Assembly: GCA_964371125.1 (NCBI GenBank) | Contig: CAYJMY010000266.1 | Location: forward strand, 1 to 5,736 | Direction of reading: 5' to 3' | DNA length: 5,736 bases | Source of the DNA: DUSC01 sp964371125 | GTDB taxonomy: Bacteria; Pseudomonadota; Alphaproteobacteria; Rhizobiales; Rhizobiaceae | Shown: positions 1 through 5,694 of the stretch, one piece after another | How the letters are laid out: the number at the start of each line of letters is the position of its first letter | How positions within the stretch are numbered: the stretch's first letter is position 1 | Program-made: the position numbers and the translations under genes | The notes under the pieces: generated by a model | Databases searched by the model: none | What the model was told of the DNA's origin: nothing | What the model saw: only the letters and a program-made list of their open reading frames with translations

Positions 1-290
1 ACCGTCGCGACCGGTGTTCCCATGGGAGGAACTGCGACAAAGCCTACGCGGGTTTTCGCGCAGGAGGATAAAATCGACGCGGGGAAAAGACAGGTGATTG
101 ATTTTGCGGGGATTTTTCTTCGCGGGAGGGCGAAAGGGCGCGGTTTTGTCCCCGCGGATCTTAACACCCGGCGTGGCGAGCGTAGCACTCGGTCCGGCAC
201 CCCCGGAATTTCATAAGATATTGATTTCGTTGAATGACGCGCAGGATTCTGTCCTCGCATTTCCTGCGCGGCAGCGGCGGCGAAGGCGCG
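1..290. other. Intergenic stretch, no gene recognised
   Basis: No reading frame here has a recognisable protein motif. The longest plus-strand frame (22-216, 64 codons) has no family resemblance. The stretch is visibly richer in A/T than the rest of the window, especially around 60-120 and 205-262, as expected for an intergenic or promoter-bearing region. An AGGAGG at 62-67 looks like a ribosome binding site, but no start codon follows at a proper distance. The 9-mer CGCGCAGGA occurs at 57-65 and again at 238-246. The second copy forms a perfect 9-bp inverted repeat with 262-270. I could not assign a promoter with confidence; hexamers such as TAAGAT at 214-219 have no matching -35 box. A gene left of position 1 may use this region. 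Confidence 0.5.
238..270. repeat. Perfect 9-bp inverted repeat (hairpin)
   Basis: CGCGCAGGA at 238-246 is the exact reverse complement of TCCTGCGCG at 262-270, with a 15-base loop. It lies just left of the mosaic palindromic element. No T-tract follows on either strand, so it does not look like a standard intrinsic terminator. It could be a protein site, an edge of the neighbouring repeat, or chance in a GC-rich intergenic region. Confidence 0.4.
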
Positions 291-442
291 GCGGCTGATC
301 TCCCCCCTCGTGGGGGAGATGTCGGCGAAGCCGACAGAGGGGGCGCTGTCCCGCCGGCATATCCGGTCGTCGAGGAAGGCGCTCGACGTTGCCCCCCTCT
401 GGCCTGCCGGCCATCTCCCCCACACGGGGGGAGATCAGCCGC
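291..442. repeat. Mosaic palindromic intergenic repeat (RIME-like)
   Basis: Two long arms face each other. The left arm is 291-344 and the right arm 391-442, and the reverse complement of the right arm matches the left closely: the outer 17 bases are identical, as is a 10-base block TGGGGGAGAT and the inner AGAGGGGG. Each arm carries its own hairpins: 298-306/312-320 (9 bp) and 320-326/330-336 (7 bp) on the left, 400-404/409-413 (5 bp) and 413-421/427-435 (9 bp) on the right. The 46-base centre is not palindromic. The layout and wording resemble the short mosaic repeats (RIME-type) scattered between genes in Rhizobiales. The family name is from memory and unconfirmed. Part of the right arm recurs exactly at 5695-5736. 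Confidence 0.75.
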
Positions 443-650
443 GTCGCCGTCGGCGCCTCTCTCATCAACGTAGGCGCCGAAGGCGGGCGTCGCCAAGTTC
501 CCCCACGCCGTCGCCACTGCACGGCGCAAACTCTCACCCACAAGCGCAGGGCAATTGCATATGGCGTAGTCGACCCCCACGAATCCATATGCGATTCCCC
601 TGCCCGCAAGCGGGGGCGAGGAGGGGCGCTCGTCTATCGTACGTCGTCAT
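443..650. other. GC-rich intergenic stretch, no gene recognised
   Basis: This lies between the mosaic repeat and the end of the operon. Open frames cross it on both strands, but their translations are low-complexity Arg/Pro/Ala/Ser-rich strings with no recognisable motif, typical of chance frames in G/C-rich DNA. It holds the 19-bp imperfect inverted repeat at 546-603 and, overlapping its right edge, a G/C-rich hairpin (CCCCT 597-601 with AGGGG 622-626, enclosing CCCGC 603-607 with GCGGG 610-614). The latter resembles the CCCGCAAGCGGGG cores common in rhizobial intergenic repeats. Confidence 0.5.
546..603. repeat. 19-bp imperfect inverted repeat around CATATG
   Basis: The left arm 546-564 (GCAGGGCAATTGCATATGG) and the reverse complement of the right arm 585-603 agree at 17 of 19 positions, with a 20-base centre at 565-584. 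It is about 90 bases past the SDR stop codon in the direction of transcription. There is no T-run after it, so a plain intrinsic terminator is unlikely. It may be another short palindromic repeat or a protein-binding site. Confidence 0.55.
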
Positions 651-688
651 CTCGCGCAGGCGGAGCGACCAAGCTGCGCTCGCGCGAG
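651..688 (-). terminator. Possible operon-end hairpin
   Basis: On the minus strand the hairpin begins 7 bases after the SDR TGA (696-698). The outer stem pairs 651-657 (CTCGCGC) with 682-688 (GCGCGAG), and the inner stem pairs 663-667 with 677-681, with a 9-base loop and a 5-base bulge. Its position suits a transcript end or 3'-end protection, but no U-tract follows, so intrinsic termination is doubtful. Palindromes this short also arise by chance at this G/C content. Confidence 0.3.
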
Positions 689-695
689 GCGAACC

Positions 696-1601
696 TCAGC
701 TGCCGTAGACCTTCTTCGGCGCAGGGCGGATCGCGAGCAATTCGTGGATTGCGTCGCCCAGCGCGGCAGCGTCCCAGCGGCGGCCGATGTCGTGCTCGGG
801 GCCGTCGGTCCAGCCGAGCGCCAGGCGGATCTTGCCGCCGATCAGCTCGAAGATCTGCCCGGTGACGTCGGCCGAGCGCTCGCTGACCAGGAAGGCGACG
901 AGCGGCGCCGTATTTTCCGGGGCGAAGACGTCGAAGGCGCCGGCCTCGGCCTTCATCGCCTCGGCGAAGGCGGTCTCGGTCATGCGCGTGCGGGCGTTGG
1001 GGGCGAGCCCGTTGACCATGATGCCGTAGCGCGCGAGCTCGGCCGCCTGGACCAGGGTGAGCGTGGCGATGCCGGCCTTGGCCGCCGAATAAGCGCTCTG
1101 GCCGATGGAACCCTGCAGGCCGGCGCCGGACGAGGTGTTGATAATGCGCGCGGCGACCGGGCGGCCGGCCTTGGCCTCGGCGCGCCAGAAGTCGACGGCG
1201 TGGCGCGAGACGCAGAAATGGCCGCGCAGATGGACGCGGATGACGGCGTCCCATTCCTCCGGCGTGCACGAGACGAACATGCGGTCGCGGACGAAGCCCG
1301 CATTGTTGACCACGGCGTCGAGGCGGCCGAAGGCGTCGATCGCCGTCCCGACGATGCGCCCTCCGCCCTCCCAGTCGGCGACGTCGTCGAAGCTGGCGAC
1401 GGCCTCGCCGCCCGCCCTGCGGATCTCGGCGACCACCTCGTCGGCGGGCCGTTCGGCGGTGGCGTCGCCATGCGTGCCGACGCCGAGGTCGTTGACGACC
1501 ACCTTTGCGCCCTCGGCGGCGAGGCCGAGCGCATAGGCGCGGCCCAGCCCGCGGCCGGCGCCGGTGACGATGGCGACGCGGCCCTCGCAGATTCCCGTCA
1601 T
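696..1601 (-). CDS. SDR 3-hydroxyacyl-CoA dehydrogenase, MFE-2/HSD17B4-like
   Basis: 301 aa, classical short-chain dehydrogenase/reductase. The sequence shows the NAD(P)-binding TGAGRGLG at 13-20, NNAG at 99-102, catalytic Ser in INTSS (157/158), and Tyr171 and Lys175 in YSAAK. VVVNDLG at 34-40 followed by an insertion, VHLRGHF at 123-129 and APNARTRMT at 200-208 are the wording of the dehydrogenase domain of peroxisomal multifunctional enzyme 2 and of mycobacterial SDRs such as Rv3548c. It therefore probably oxidises a 3-hydroxyacyl-CoA to the 3-oxoacyl-CoA with NAD+ in the cytosol, feeding the thiolase of the same operon. Asp38 after the second beta strand favours NAD over NADP. About 40 residues follow the usual SDR end, making it longer than the common 250 aa; related 300-aa steroid-cluster SDRs share this. 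The ATG has a good GGGGAG (1610-1615) 8 bases upstream and sits one base after the preceding stop, so translation is probably coupled. Alternative: a hydroxysteroid dehydrogenase. Confidence 0.88.
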   Translation of the reverse strand: MTGICEGRVAIVTGAGRGLGRAYALGLAAEGAKVVVNDLGVGTHGDATAERPADEVVAEIRRAGGEAVASFDDVADWEGGGRIVGTAIDAFGRLDAVVNNAGFVRDRMFVSCTPEEWDAVIRVHLRGHFCVSRHAVDFWRAEAKAGRPVAARIINTSSGAGLQGSIGQSAYSAAKAGIATLTLVQAAELARYGIMVNGLAPNARTRMTETAFAEAMKAEAGAFDVFAPENTAPLVAFLVSERSADVTGQIFELIGGKIRLALGWTDGPEHDIGRRWDAAALGDAIHELLAIRPAPKKVYGS

Positions 1602-1602
1602 G

Positions 1603-2205
1603 TCAGTTGCTCCCCAGCTTCAGGCGGACGGCGCGCGCCTCGCCCGAGACGCGGCGGCGGCCGGGCTCGGCCTCCGCCAGCGGCGCGCATTCCTCGAAAT
1701 CGGCGAGCGACTGGCGCGCCAGGCGCTGGTATTCGCCGTCGCCGTCGTTCTTCCAGACGATCGCCTCGGCCGGCATCTGGCGGATCACCTTCGCCGGGTT
1801 GCCGGCGATCAGGCTGCGCTCCGGCGCGCGCATGTCGGACTTCACCAGGCTGAGCGCCCCGACCAGGCTTTCCGCGCCGATCACCGCCTCGTCGAGCACC
1901 ACCGCGTTCATGCCGACCAGCGCGTTCTCGCCGATGCTGGCGCCGTGGACGATGGAGCCGTGGCCGACAGTCGCGCCGCGGCCGATGACGCAGTCGGAGC
2001 CGGCGCCGGTGTGCAGCGTGCAATTGTCCTGCACGGAGGAATCGCCCTCCACCACGATGCGGCCGAAATCGCCCCTGAGCGAGGCGCCGGCGCCGATGTA
2101 GCAGCCCGGGCCGACGATGACGTCGCCGATCAGCGACGCGGTCGGGTGGACGAAGCTGGTCGGGTGGACCACCGGGCGGATGCCTTCGAAGGCGTAGCAG
2201 GGCAT
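1603..2205 (-). CDS. paaY: PaaY/CaiE-type hexapeptide-repeat protein, probable thioesterase (gamma-carbonic-anhydrase fold)
   Basis: 200 aa, close to the 196-197 aa of E. coli PaaY and CaiE. It opens with MPCYAFEGIRPVV and runs through left-handed beta-helix hexapeptide repeats (about 15-140). LRGDFG (43-48), QDN (59-61), GMNAVV (98-103) and AGNPAKVIR (134-142) match PaaY wording almost word for word. His65, His82 and His87 stand where the gamma-class carbonic anhydrases bind their metal, with the usual five-residue step between the last two, and Arg44, Asp46, Gln59 and Asp60 match the active-site set. PaaY is a trimeric thioesterase that removes CoA from dead-end phenylacetate intermediates. 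No paa genes are visible here, so its substrate may be a different stalled acyl-CoA; this is inference. The frame is open further upstream, but the ATG at 2205 begins the family's N-terminus and has AAAGGA (2213-2218) 7 bases before it. It follows a palindrome-bearing gap and lies one base before the SDR. Confidence 0.88.
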   Translation of the reverse strand: MPCYAFEGIRPVVHPTSFVHPTASLIGDVIVGPGCYIGAGASLRGDFGRIVVEGDSSVQDNCTLHTGAGSDCVIGRGATVGHGSIVHGASIGENALVGMNAVVLDEAVIGAESLVGALSLVKSDMRAPERSLIAGNPAKVIRQMPAEAIVWKNDGDGEYQRLARQSLADFEECAPLAEAEPGRRRVSGEARAVRLKLGSN

Positions 2206-2224
2206 GGCTAGATCCTTTGCTCGA

Positions 2225-2269
2225 GCATGATCCCGTCCAGGAGCCGGTTTCCACGTCCCGGGATCATGC
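2225..2269. repeat. Intercistronic palindrome (GCATGATCCCG repeat)
   Basis: GCATGATCCCG at 2225-2235 and CGGGATCATGC at 2259-2269 form a perfect 11-bp inverted repeat with a 23-base loop. It fills most of the 65-base gap between the thiolase stop and the paaY-like start. The arm and the loop segment GCCGGTTTCC resemble a repeat common in Mesorhizobium and Bradyrhizobium intergenic DNA (GAGCATGATCCCG, then ACCGGTTTTC, then GATCATG), here with a diverged centre. The family link is from memory. In mRNA it would fold just upstream of the paaY-like ribosome binding site, so it may tune transcript stability or read-through between the first three and last two genes. Confidence 0.72.
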
Positions 2270-2270
2270 C

Positions 2271-3422
2271 CTACAACCGCTCGATGATGGTGACGTTGGC
2301 CTGGCCGCCGCCCTCGCACATGGTCTGCAGCGCGTAGCGGCCGCCGCGGCGCTCGAGCTCGGCGAGCATGGTGGTCATGATGCGTGCGCCGGTGGCGCCG
2401 AGCGGGTGGCCGAGTGCGATGGCGCCGCCGTTGACGTTGACCCTGTCGTGCGGGATGCCGAGGTCCTTCATCCAGGCCATGACGACCGAGGCGAAGGCCT
2501 CGTTGCATTCGAACAGGTCGATGTCCTCGATCTTCATTCCGGCCTTGTCGAGCGCGTGGCGCGTCGCCGGGATCGGCGCGGTCAGCATCCACACCGGATC
2601 GGCGGCGCGCACGCTCATGTGGTGGATGCGGGCGCGCGGCTTCAGCCCGTGCTCCTTCAGGCCCTTCTCCGAGGCGATCAGCAGCGCCGCCGAGGCGTCG
2701 GCGTTCTGGCTCGACACGCCGGCGGTGACGCGACCGCCCTCGGTGAGCGGCTTCAGCGCCGCCATCTTTTCCAGTGTCGTGTCGCGGCGCGGCGTCTCGT
2801 CGGCGGCAAAGTCACCGATCGGCGCGATCTCGCCGGCGAAGCGGCCCGTGTCGATCGCCGCGATCGCCCGGCGGTGCGACTCCAGGGCGAAAGCCTCCAT
2901 CTCCTCGCGGGTGACCTCCCAGCGCTCGGCGATCATCTCGGCGGAGCGGAACTGGCCGACCTCCTGGTCGCCGTAACGGGCGAGCCAGCCGGGCGAGGTG
3001 CGGAACGGATCGGGGAAGCCGTATTGCTGGCCGGCGAGCATGGCGCCTGAGATCGGGATCAGGTTGAGGTTCTGCACGCCGCCGGCGACGACCAGGTCCT
3101 GCTGGCCACTCATGACGCCCATGGCGGCGAAGTGCACGGCCTGCTGCGCCGAGCCGCACTGGCGGTCTATCGTGACGCCGGGCACGTGCTCGGGCATGCC
3201 GGCGACCAGCCAGCAGGTGCGGGCGATGTCGCCGGCCTGCGGGCCGAGCGTCTCGACGCAGCCGAAGACGACGTCGTCGACGGCGGCCGGGTCGATGCCG
3301 GTGCGTTCGACCAGCGCCCTGATCGAATGGGCGCCGAGGTCGGCGGAGTGCATGCCGGCTAGCGCCCCCTTCTTGCGGCCGACGGGCGTGCGCACCGCGT
3401 CGACAATGTAGGCCTCAGGCAT
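2271..3422 (-). CDS. Thiolase (acetyl-CoA acyltransferase, FadA6-like)
   Basis: 383 aa, a full-length thiolase by family standard. It carries the nucleophilic Cys89 in DRQCGSAQQA, His339 in GHPLGATGAR and the second cysteine Cys369 in CEGGGQANVTIIERL, the three catalytic residues of the family. NVNGGAIALGHP precedes the His as usual. The N-terminal wording (EAYIVDAVRTPVGRKKGALAG) is close to the mycobacterial FadA6/FadA5 type linked to steroid breakdown. It should cleave a 3-oxoacyl-CoA with CoA, releasing acetyl-CoA or propionyl-CoA and a shortened acyl-CoA; the acyl substrate is unknown. The ATG at 3422 was chosen over a start 24 codons upstream because it begins the conserved N-terminus and has GGGAG (3430-3434) 7 bases before it. 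It overlaps the end of the preceding dehydrogenase by 8 bases, implying coupled translation. Stop is TAG. A biosynthetic acetoacetyl-CoA thiolase is possible but the neighbours favour degradation. Confidence 0.93.
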   Translation of the reverse strand: MPEAYIVDAVRTPVGRKKGALAGMHSADLGAHSIRALVERTGIDPAAVDDVVFGCVETLGPQAGDIARTCWLVAGMPEHVPGVTIDRQCGSAQQAVHFAAMGVMSGQQDLVVAGGVQNLNLIPISGAMLAGQQYGFPDPFRTSPGWLARYGDQEVGQFRSAEMIAERWEVTREEMEAFALESHRRAIAAIDTGRFAGEIAPIGDFAADETPRRDTTLEKMAALKPLTEGGRVTAGVSSQNADASAALLIASEKGLKEHGLKPRARIHHMSVRAADPVWMLTAPIPATRHALDKAGMKIEDIDLFECNEAFASVVMAWMKDLGIPHDRVNVNGGAIALGHPLGATGARIMTTMLAELERRGGRYALQTMCEGGGQANVTIIERL

Positions 3423-4479
3423 GGTCGTGCTCCCGTGCGAAAGTGCGGTCGGCGCCGAGCGGCAGGTCGAAGACGCGGCGGCCGACGCGGTCAAGGTGGA
3501 AGCGCCGGTCGCCCCACCAGGAGGCCAGCGCCAGCGCGCGCTTGAGGAAGAAATGGACGTCGACCTCCCAGGAATAGCCCATGGCGCCGTGCACCTGGAC
3601 GGCGGTGCGGCAGGCGAGGTCGGCGGCCTCGGCCGCGGCGAGCTTCGCGTGCGAGATGCGGGCGCGCGACACGGCGTCGCCGTGACCGGCTTCGGCCGCC
3701 GCCGCGTAGACCACCGGGCGGGCGAACTCGATCCTGACCTGCGCCGTGGCGAGCAGGTGCTTCACCGCCTGGTAGGAGCCGATCGGTTTGCCGAACTGGC
3801 TGCGCTCGCCGGCATAGGCGACGGCGAGCTCGACGGCGCGCTGGGCGATGCCGACGAGCTGGGCGGCCGCGAACAGCGCGCCGTGGTCGAGGGCTGCGTC
3901 GAGGGCGGCGGACGCTTCGGCGACGGTGGCGATCGCGGTCGTCGGGCAGGGCCGGTCGGCGAGGCTGAACAGGCGGCGGAACGGGTCGACCGAGGGCTGT
4001 GGCACCAGCGATACGGCGTCGGCGTCGCACAGATGCACATCGCCGCCGCGCACGCACAGCACGGCGCCGGCCATGTCGGCATCGGCGACGAAGGGATTGG
4101 CCGGGTGGGCGACGGCGATGGTGATGTCGCCGGCGAGCGCCCGGTCGAGGATCGCCGCCGAACGGCGGTCGTGGGCGAGCGCGGCGAGCAGCGGCAGCGC
4201 CACGCCGGCGTTCTCCACCAGCGGCTCCGGGAGTGCGGCGTGGCCGCAGGCCTCGGCGACCAGGACGAAATCGGCGGCGGTCAGGCCGAGGCCGCCGCCG
4301 CTCTCGGGGACAAGCACGCCCTCGAGGCCGAGCTCGACGAGTGCTGCCCAGCGTGCCGCGTCGCGCGCCTCGCCCGAGCCCATCAGCCGGCGCAGGTCGG
4401 CCGGCCGGCACGTCTCGGCGAGCAGGCCGCGCACGGTCTCGGCCATCATCTGCTGCTCGTCGCCGAAGCGGAAATCCAT
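3415..4479 (-). CDS. Acyl-CoA dehydrogenase, probable non-catalytic partner subunit
   Basis: 354 aa, somewhat shorter than the usual 380-400. The N-terminal helical domain begins MDFRFGDEQQMM and includes VPESGGGLGL (57-66). The C-terminal domain has GERSQFGKPIGSYQAVKHLLA (224-244, with the FAD-contacting Arg226) and VQVHGAMGYSWE (294-305), both hallmarks of the family. The middle domain lacks the usual AxxEPxAGSD motif and has AVAHPANPF (122-130) instead. Neither usual place for the catalytic Glu is filled: the helix-G site reads LDHGAL (197-202) and the late IYEGT site reads SWWGDRR (320-326). It probably pairs with the dehydrogenase encoded 5 bases upstream, as in FadE26/FadE27-type alpha2beta2 enzymes where FAD and catalysis are shared between unlike chains. 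The start ATG follows the previous stop by 5 bases; the ribosome site is weak (GGGTGA), suggesting coupling. The frame continues open far upstream over the first dehydrogenase gene, but that part is a shadow. Confidence 0.9.
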   Translation of the reverse strand: MDFRFGDEQQMMAETVRGLLAETCRPADLRRLMGSGEARDAARWAALVELGLEGVLVPESGGGLGLTAADFVLVAEACGHAALPEPLVENAGVALPLLAALAHDRRSAAILDRALAGDITIAVAHPANPFVADADMAGAVLCVRGGDVHLCDADAVSLVPQPSVDPFRRLFSLADRPCPTTAIATVAEASAALDAALDHGALFAAAQLVGIAQRAVELAVAYAGERSQFGKPIGSYQAVKHLLATAQVRIEFARPVVYAAAAEAGHGDAVSRARISHAKLAAAEAADLACRTAVQVHGAMGYSWEVDVHFFLKRALALASWWGDRRFHLDRVGRRVFDLPLGADRTFAREHDHA

Positions 4480-4484
4480 GGCGA

Positions 4485-5648
4485 TCACCCGCGCGGCAGG
4501 CCGAGCATGCGCTCGGCGATGATGTTCTTCTGGATCTCGTTCGAGCCGGCGTAGATCGGCCCGGCGAGCGAGAAGAACCAGCCGTCGAGCCAGCGCCCGG
4601 CGTCGCCGGCTCCCGGCGCGGCGGCGAGCAGCTCGGCGCGGGCGCCGAGGATGGAGAGCGCCGTGCGGTGCATGGCGATGTCCATCTCCGACCAGAAAAT
4701 CTTGTTGGTGGAGGCTTCCGCGCCGATCGAGCCGCCGGCCATCAGCCGCGACGCGGTGCTGTAGATCGACAGCGCATAGGCGTCGGCGTCCATGACCGCC
4801 TGCATGACCGCGGCGCGCGTACCGTCGGCGCAGTCGGCCGCATGCGCCCGGTAGAGCGCGACAAGGCGCTTCGCCGCCTCCTGGAAGCGCGCCGGCGAAC
4901 GCAACATCAGGCCGCGCTCGAAGCCGGCGGTGGCCATTGAGATCGCCCAGCCCTGGCCGTCGGCGCCCAGCCGGTTGAAGGCGGGCACGCGCACCTCGTC
5001 GAGGAAGATATCGGCGAAGCCGGTCTCGCCGTCGATCTGCGCGATCGGCTGGACGCGAACGCCTGGCGCATCGAGCGGGAAGAAGACCAGCGACAGGCCC
5101 TTGTGGCGCTCCGAGCCGGGTTCCGAGCGGAACAGGCCGAAGGCCCAGTCGGCGAAGACGGCGCGCGACGACCAGATCTTGTGGCCCGACAGCACGTAGC
5201 CGTCGCCGTCGCGCCGCGCGGTCGAGCGCACCGCGGCGAGGTCGGATCCGGCCTGCGGTTCCGACCAGGCTTGCGCCCAGATCTCGTCGCCATTGGCCAT
5301 GGCGGGGAGGAAGCGGGCCTTTTGCTCGGCCGAGCCGAACTCCATCAGGGTGGGGCCGAGCAGGAAGATGCCGTTCTGGTTGACGCGCAGCGGCGCCCCG
5401 GCGCGCCAGTACTCCTCCTCGAAGACCAGCCAGCGGATGAGGTCGAGCCCTCGCCCTCCATAGGTTTCCGGCCAGGTGACCATGCCCCAGCGGCCCTCGG
5501 CGAGCTTCTTTTCCCAGGCGCGGTGCGCCTCGAAGCCCTCGCGCGAAGCGTCGAAGGACGGCAGCCGGGCCGGCGGCACGTTGGCCTCCATCCAGCCGCG
5601 CACCTCGGCGCGGAAGGCGGTCTCGGCGGGGGAGTAGGCGAGGTTCAC
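4485..5648 (-). CDS. Acyl-CoA dehydrogenase, probable catalytic subunit
   Basis: 387 aa, full length. The domain order is normal: an N-terminal helical part with WPETYGGRGLD (59-69), the middle beta domain with QAWSEPQAGSD (126-136) and GHKIWSSRA (155-163), and a C-terminal helical part ending IYAGSNEIQKNIIAERMLGLPR (365-386). It removes two hydrogens from an acyl-CoA to give the 2-enoyl-CoA, passing electrons through FAD, probably to ETF. At the MCAD-type catalytic position (IYEGT) there is Ala367, but Glu244 in AGFERGL matches the helix-G glutamate of isovaleryl-CoA dehydrogenase and of FadE26, so this chain can supply the base. It starts with GTG, which gives the typical MNLAYSP N-terminus, with GAGG (5657-5660) 8 bases before it. 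It is the first operon gene seen; the partner dehydrogenase follows after 5 bases. PimC-like dicarboxylyl-CoA dehydrogenase and steroid or terpenoid-type dehydrogenase are both possible. Confidence 0.93.
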   Translation of the reverse strand: MNLAYSPAETAFRAEVRGWMEANVPPARLPSFDASREGFEAHRAWEKKLAEGRWGMVTWPETYGGRGLDLIRWLVFEEEYWRAGAPLRVNQNGIFLLGPTLMEFGSAEQKARFLPAMANGDEIWAQAWSEPQAGSDLAAVRSTARRDGDGYVLSGHKIWSSRAVFADWAFGLFRSEPGSERHKGLSLVFFPLDAPGVRVQPIAQIDGETGFADIFLDEVRVPAFNRLGADGQGWAISMATAGFERGLMLRSPARFQEAAKRLVALYRAHAADCADGTRAAVMQAVMDADAYALSIYSTASRLMAGGSIGAEASTNKIFWSEMDIAMHRTALSILGARAELLAAAPGAGDAGRWLDGWFFSLAGPIYAGSNEIQKNIIAERMLGLPRG

Positions 5649-5656
5649 CGGAGCTG

Positions 5657-5660
5657 CCTC
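5657..5660 (-). promoter_or_regulatory. Ribosome binding site for the GTG start
   Basis: GAGG on the minus strand lies 8 bases before the GTG at 5648-5646. No ATG in this frame gives a better family N-terminus, so this site supports the GTG start of the first dehydrogenase. Confidence 0.5.
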
Positions 5661-5694
5661 GGCGCCTCAACGAGGACGAACAGCGAAGGCCGAC

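Noticed and set aside
291..442. CRISPR array or insertion sequence.
   Set aside because: There are only two opposed arms, no regularly spaced direct repeats, no transposase and no target-site duplication that I can see.
161..609. Minus-strand frames of 132-139 codons across the repeat region.
   Set aside because: They run through the palindromic repeat and give low-complexity Arg/Pro/Gly strings; no motif or ribosome site supports them.
744..1853. A 369-codon plus-strand frame.
   Set aside because: It is antisense to the SDR and the PaaY-like gene, has low-complexity Asp/Ala/Gly/Arg content and no family motif; a mirror of codon bias in GC-rich DNA.
2206..2592. N-terminal extension of the PaaY-like protein into the thiolase gene.
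   Set aside because: The extra residues are Arg/His-rich shadow coding of the thiolase. The ATG at 2205 has a good ribosome site and the exact family N-terminus.
3423..3494. A thiolase start 24 codons upstream.
   Set aside because: The added residues have no family counterpart, lie inside the preceding gene and lack a suitable ribosome binding site.
3421..4554. A 377-codon plus-strand frame.
   Set aside because: Antisense to the second dehydrogenase, with no recognisable domain and a composition set by the opposite strand.
4480..5670. The frame of the second dehydrogenase stays open upstream to 5670, suggesting a 751-residue fusion.
   Set aside because: The upstream part translates to Arg/Pro/Ala-rich text with no motif and lies over the first dehydrogenase, which is clearly coded in another frame. 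The family N-terminus begins at 4479.
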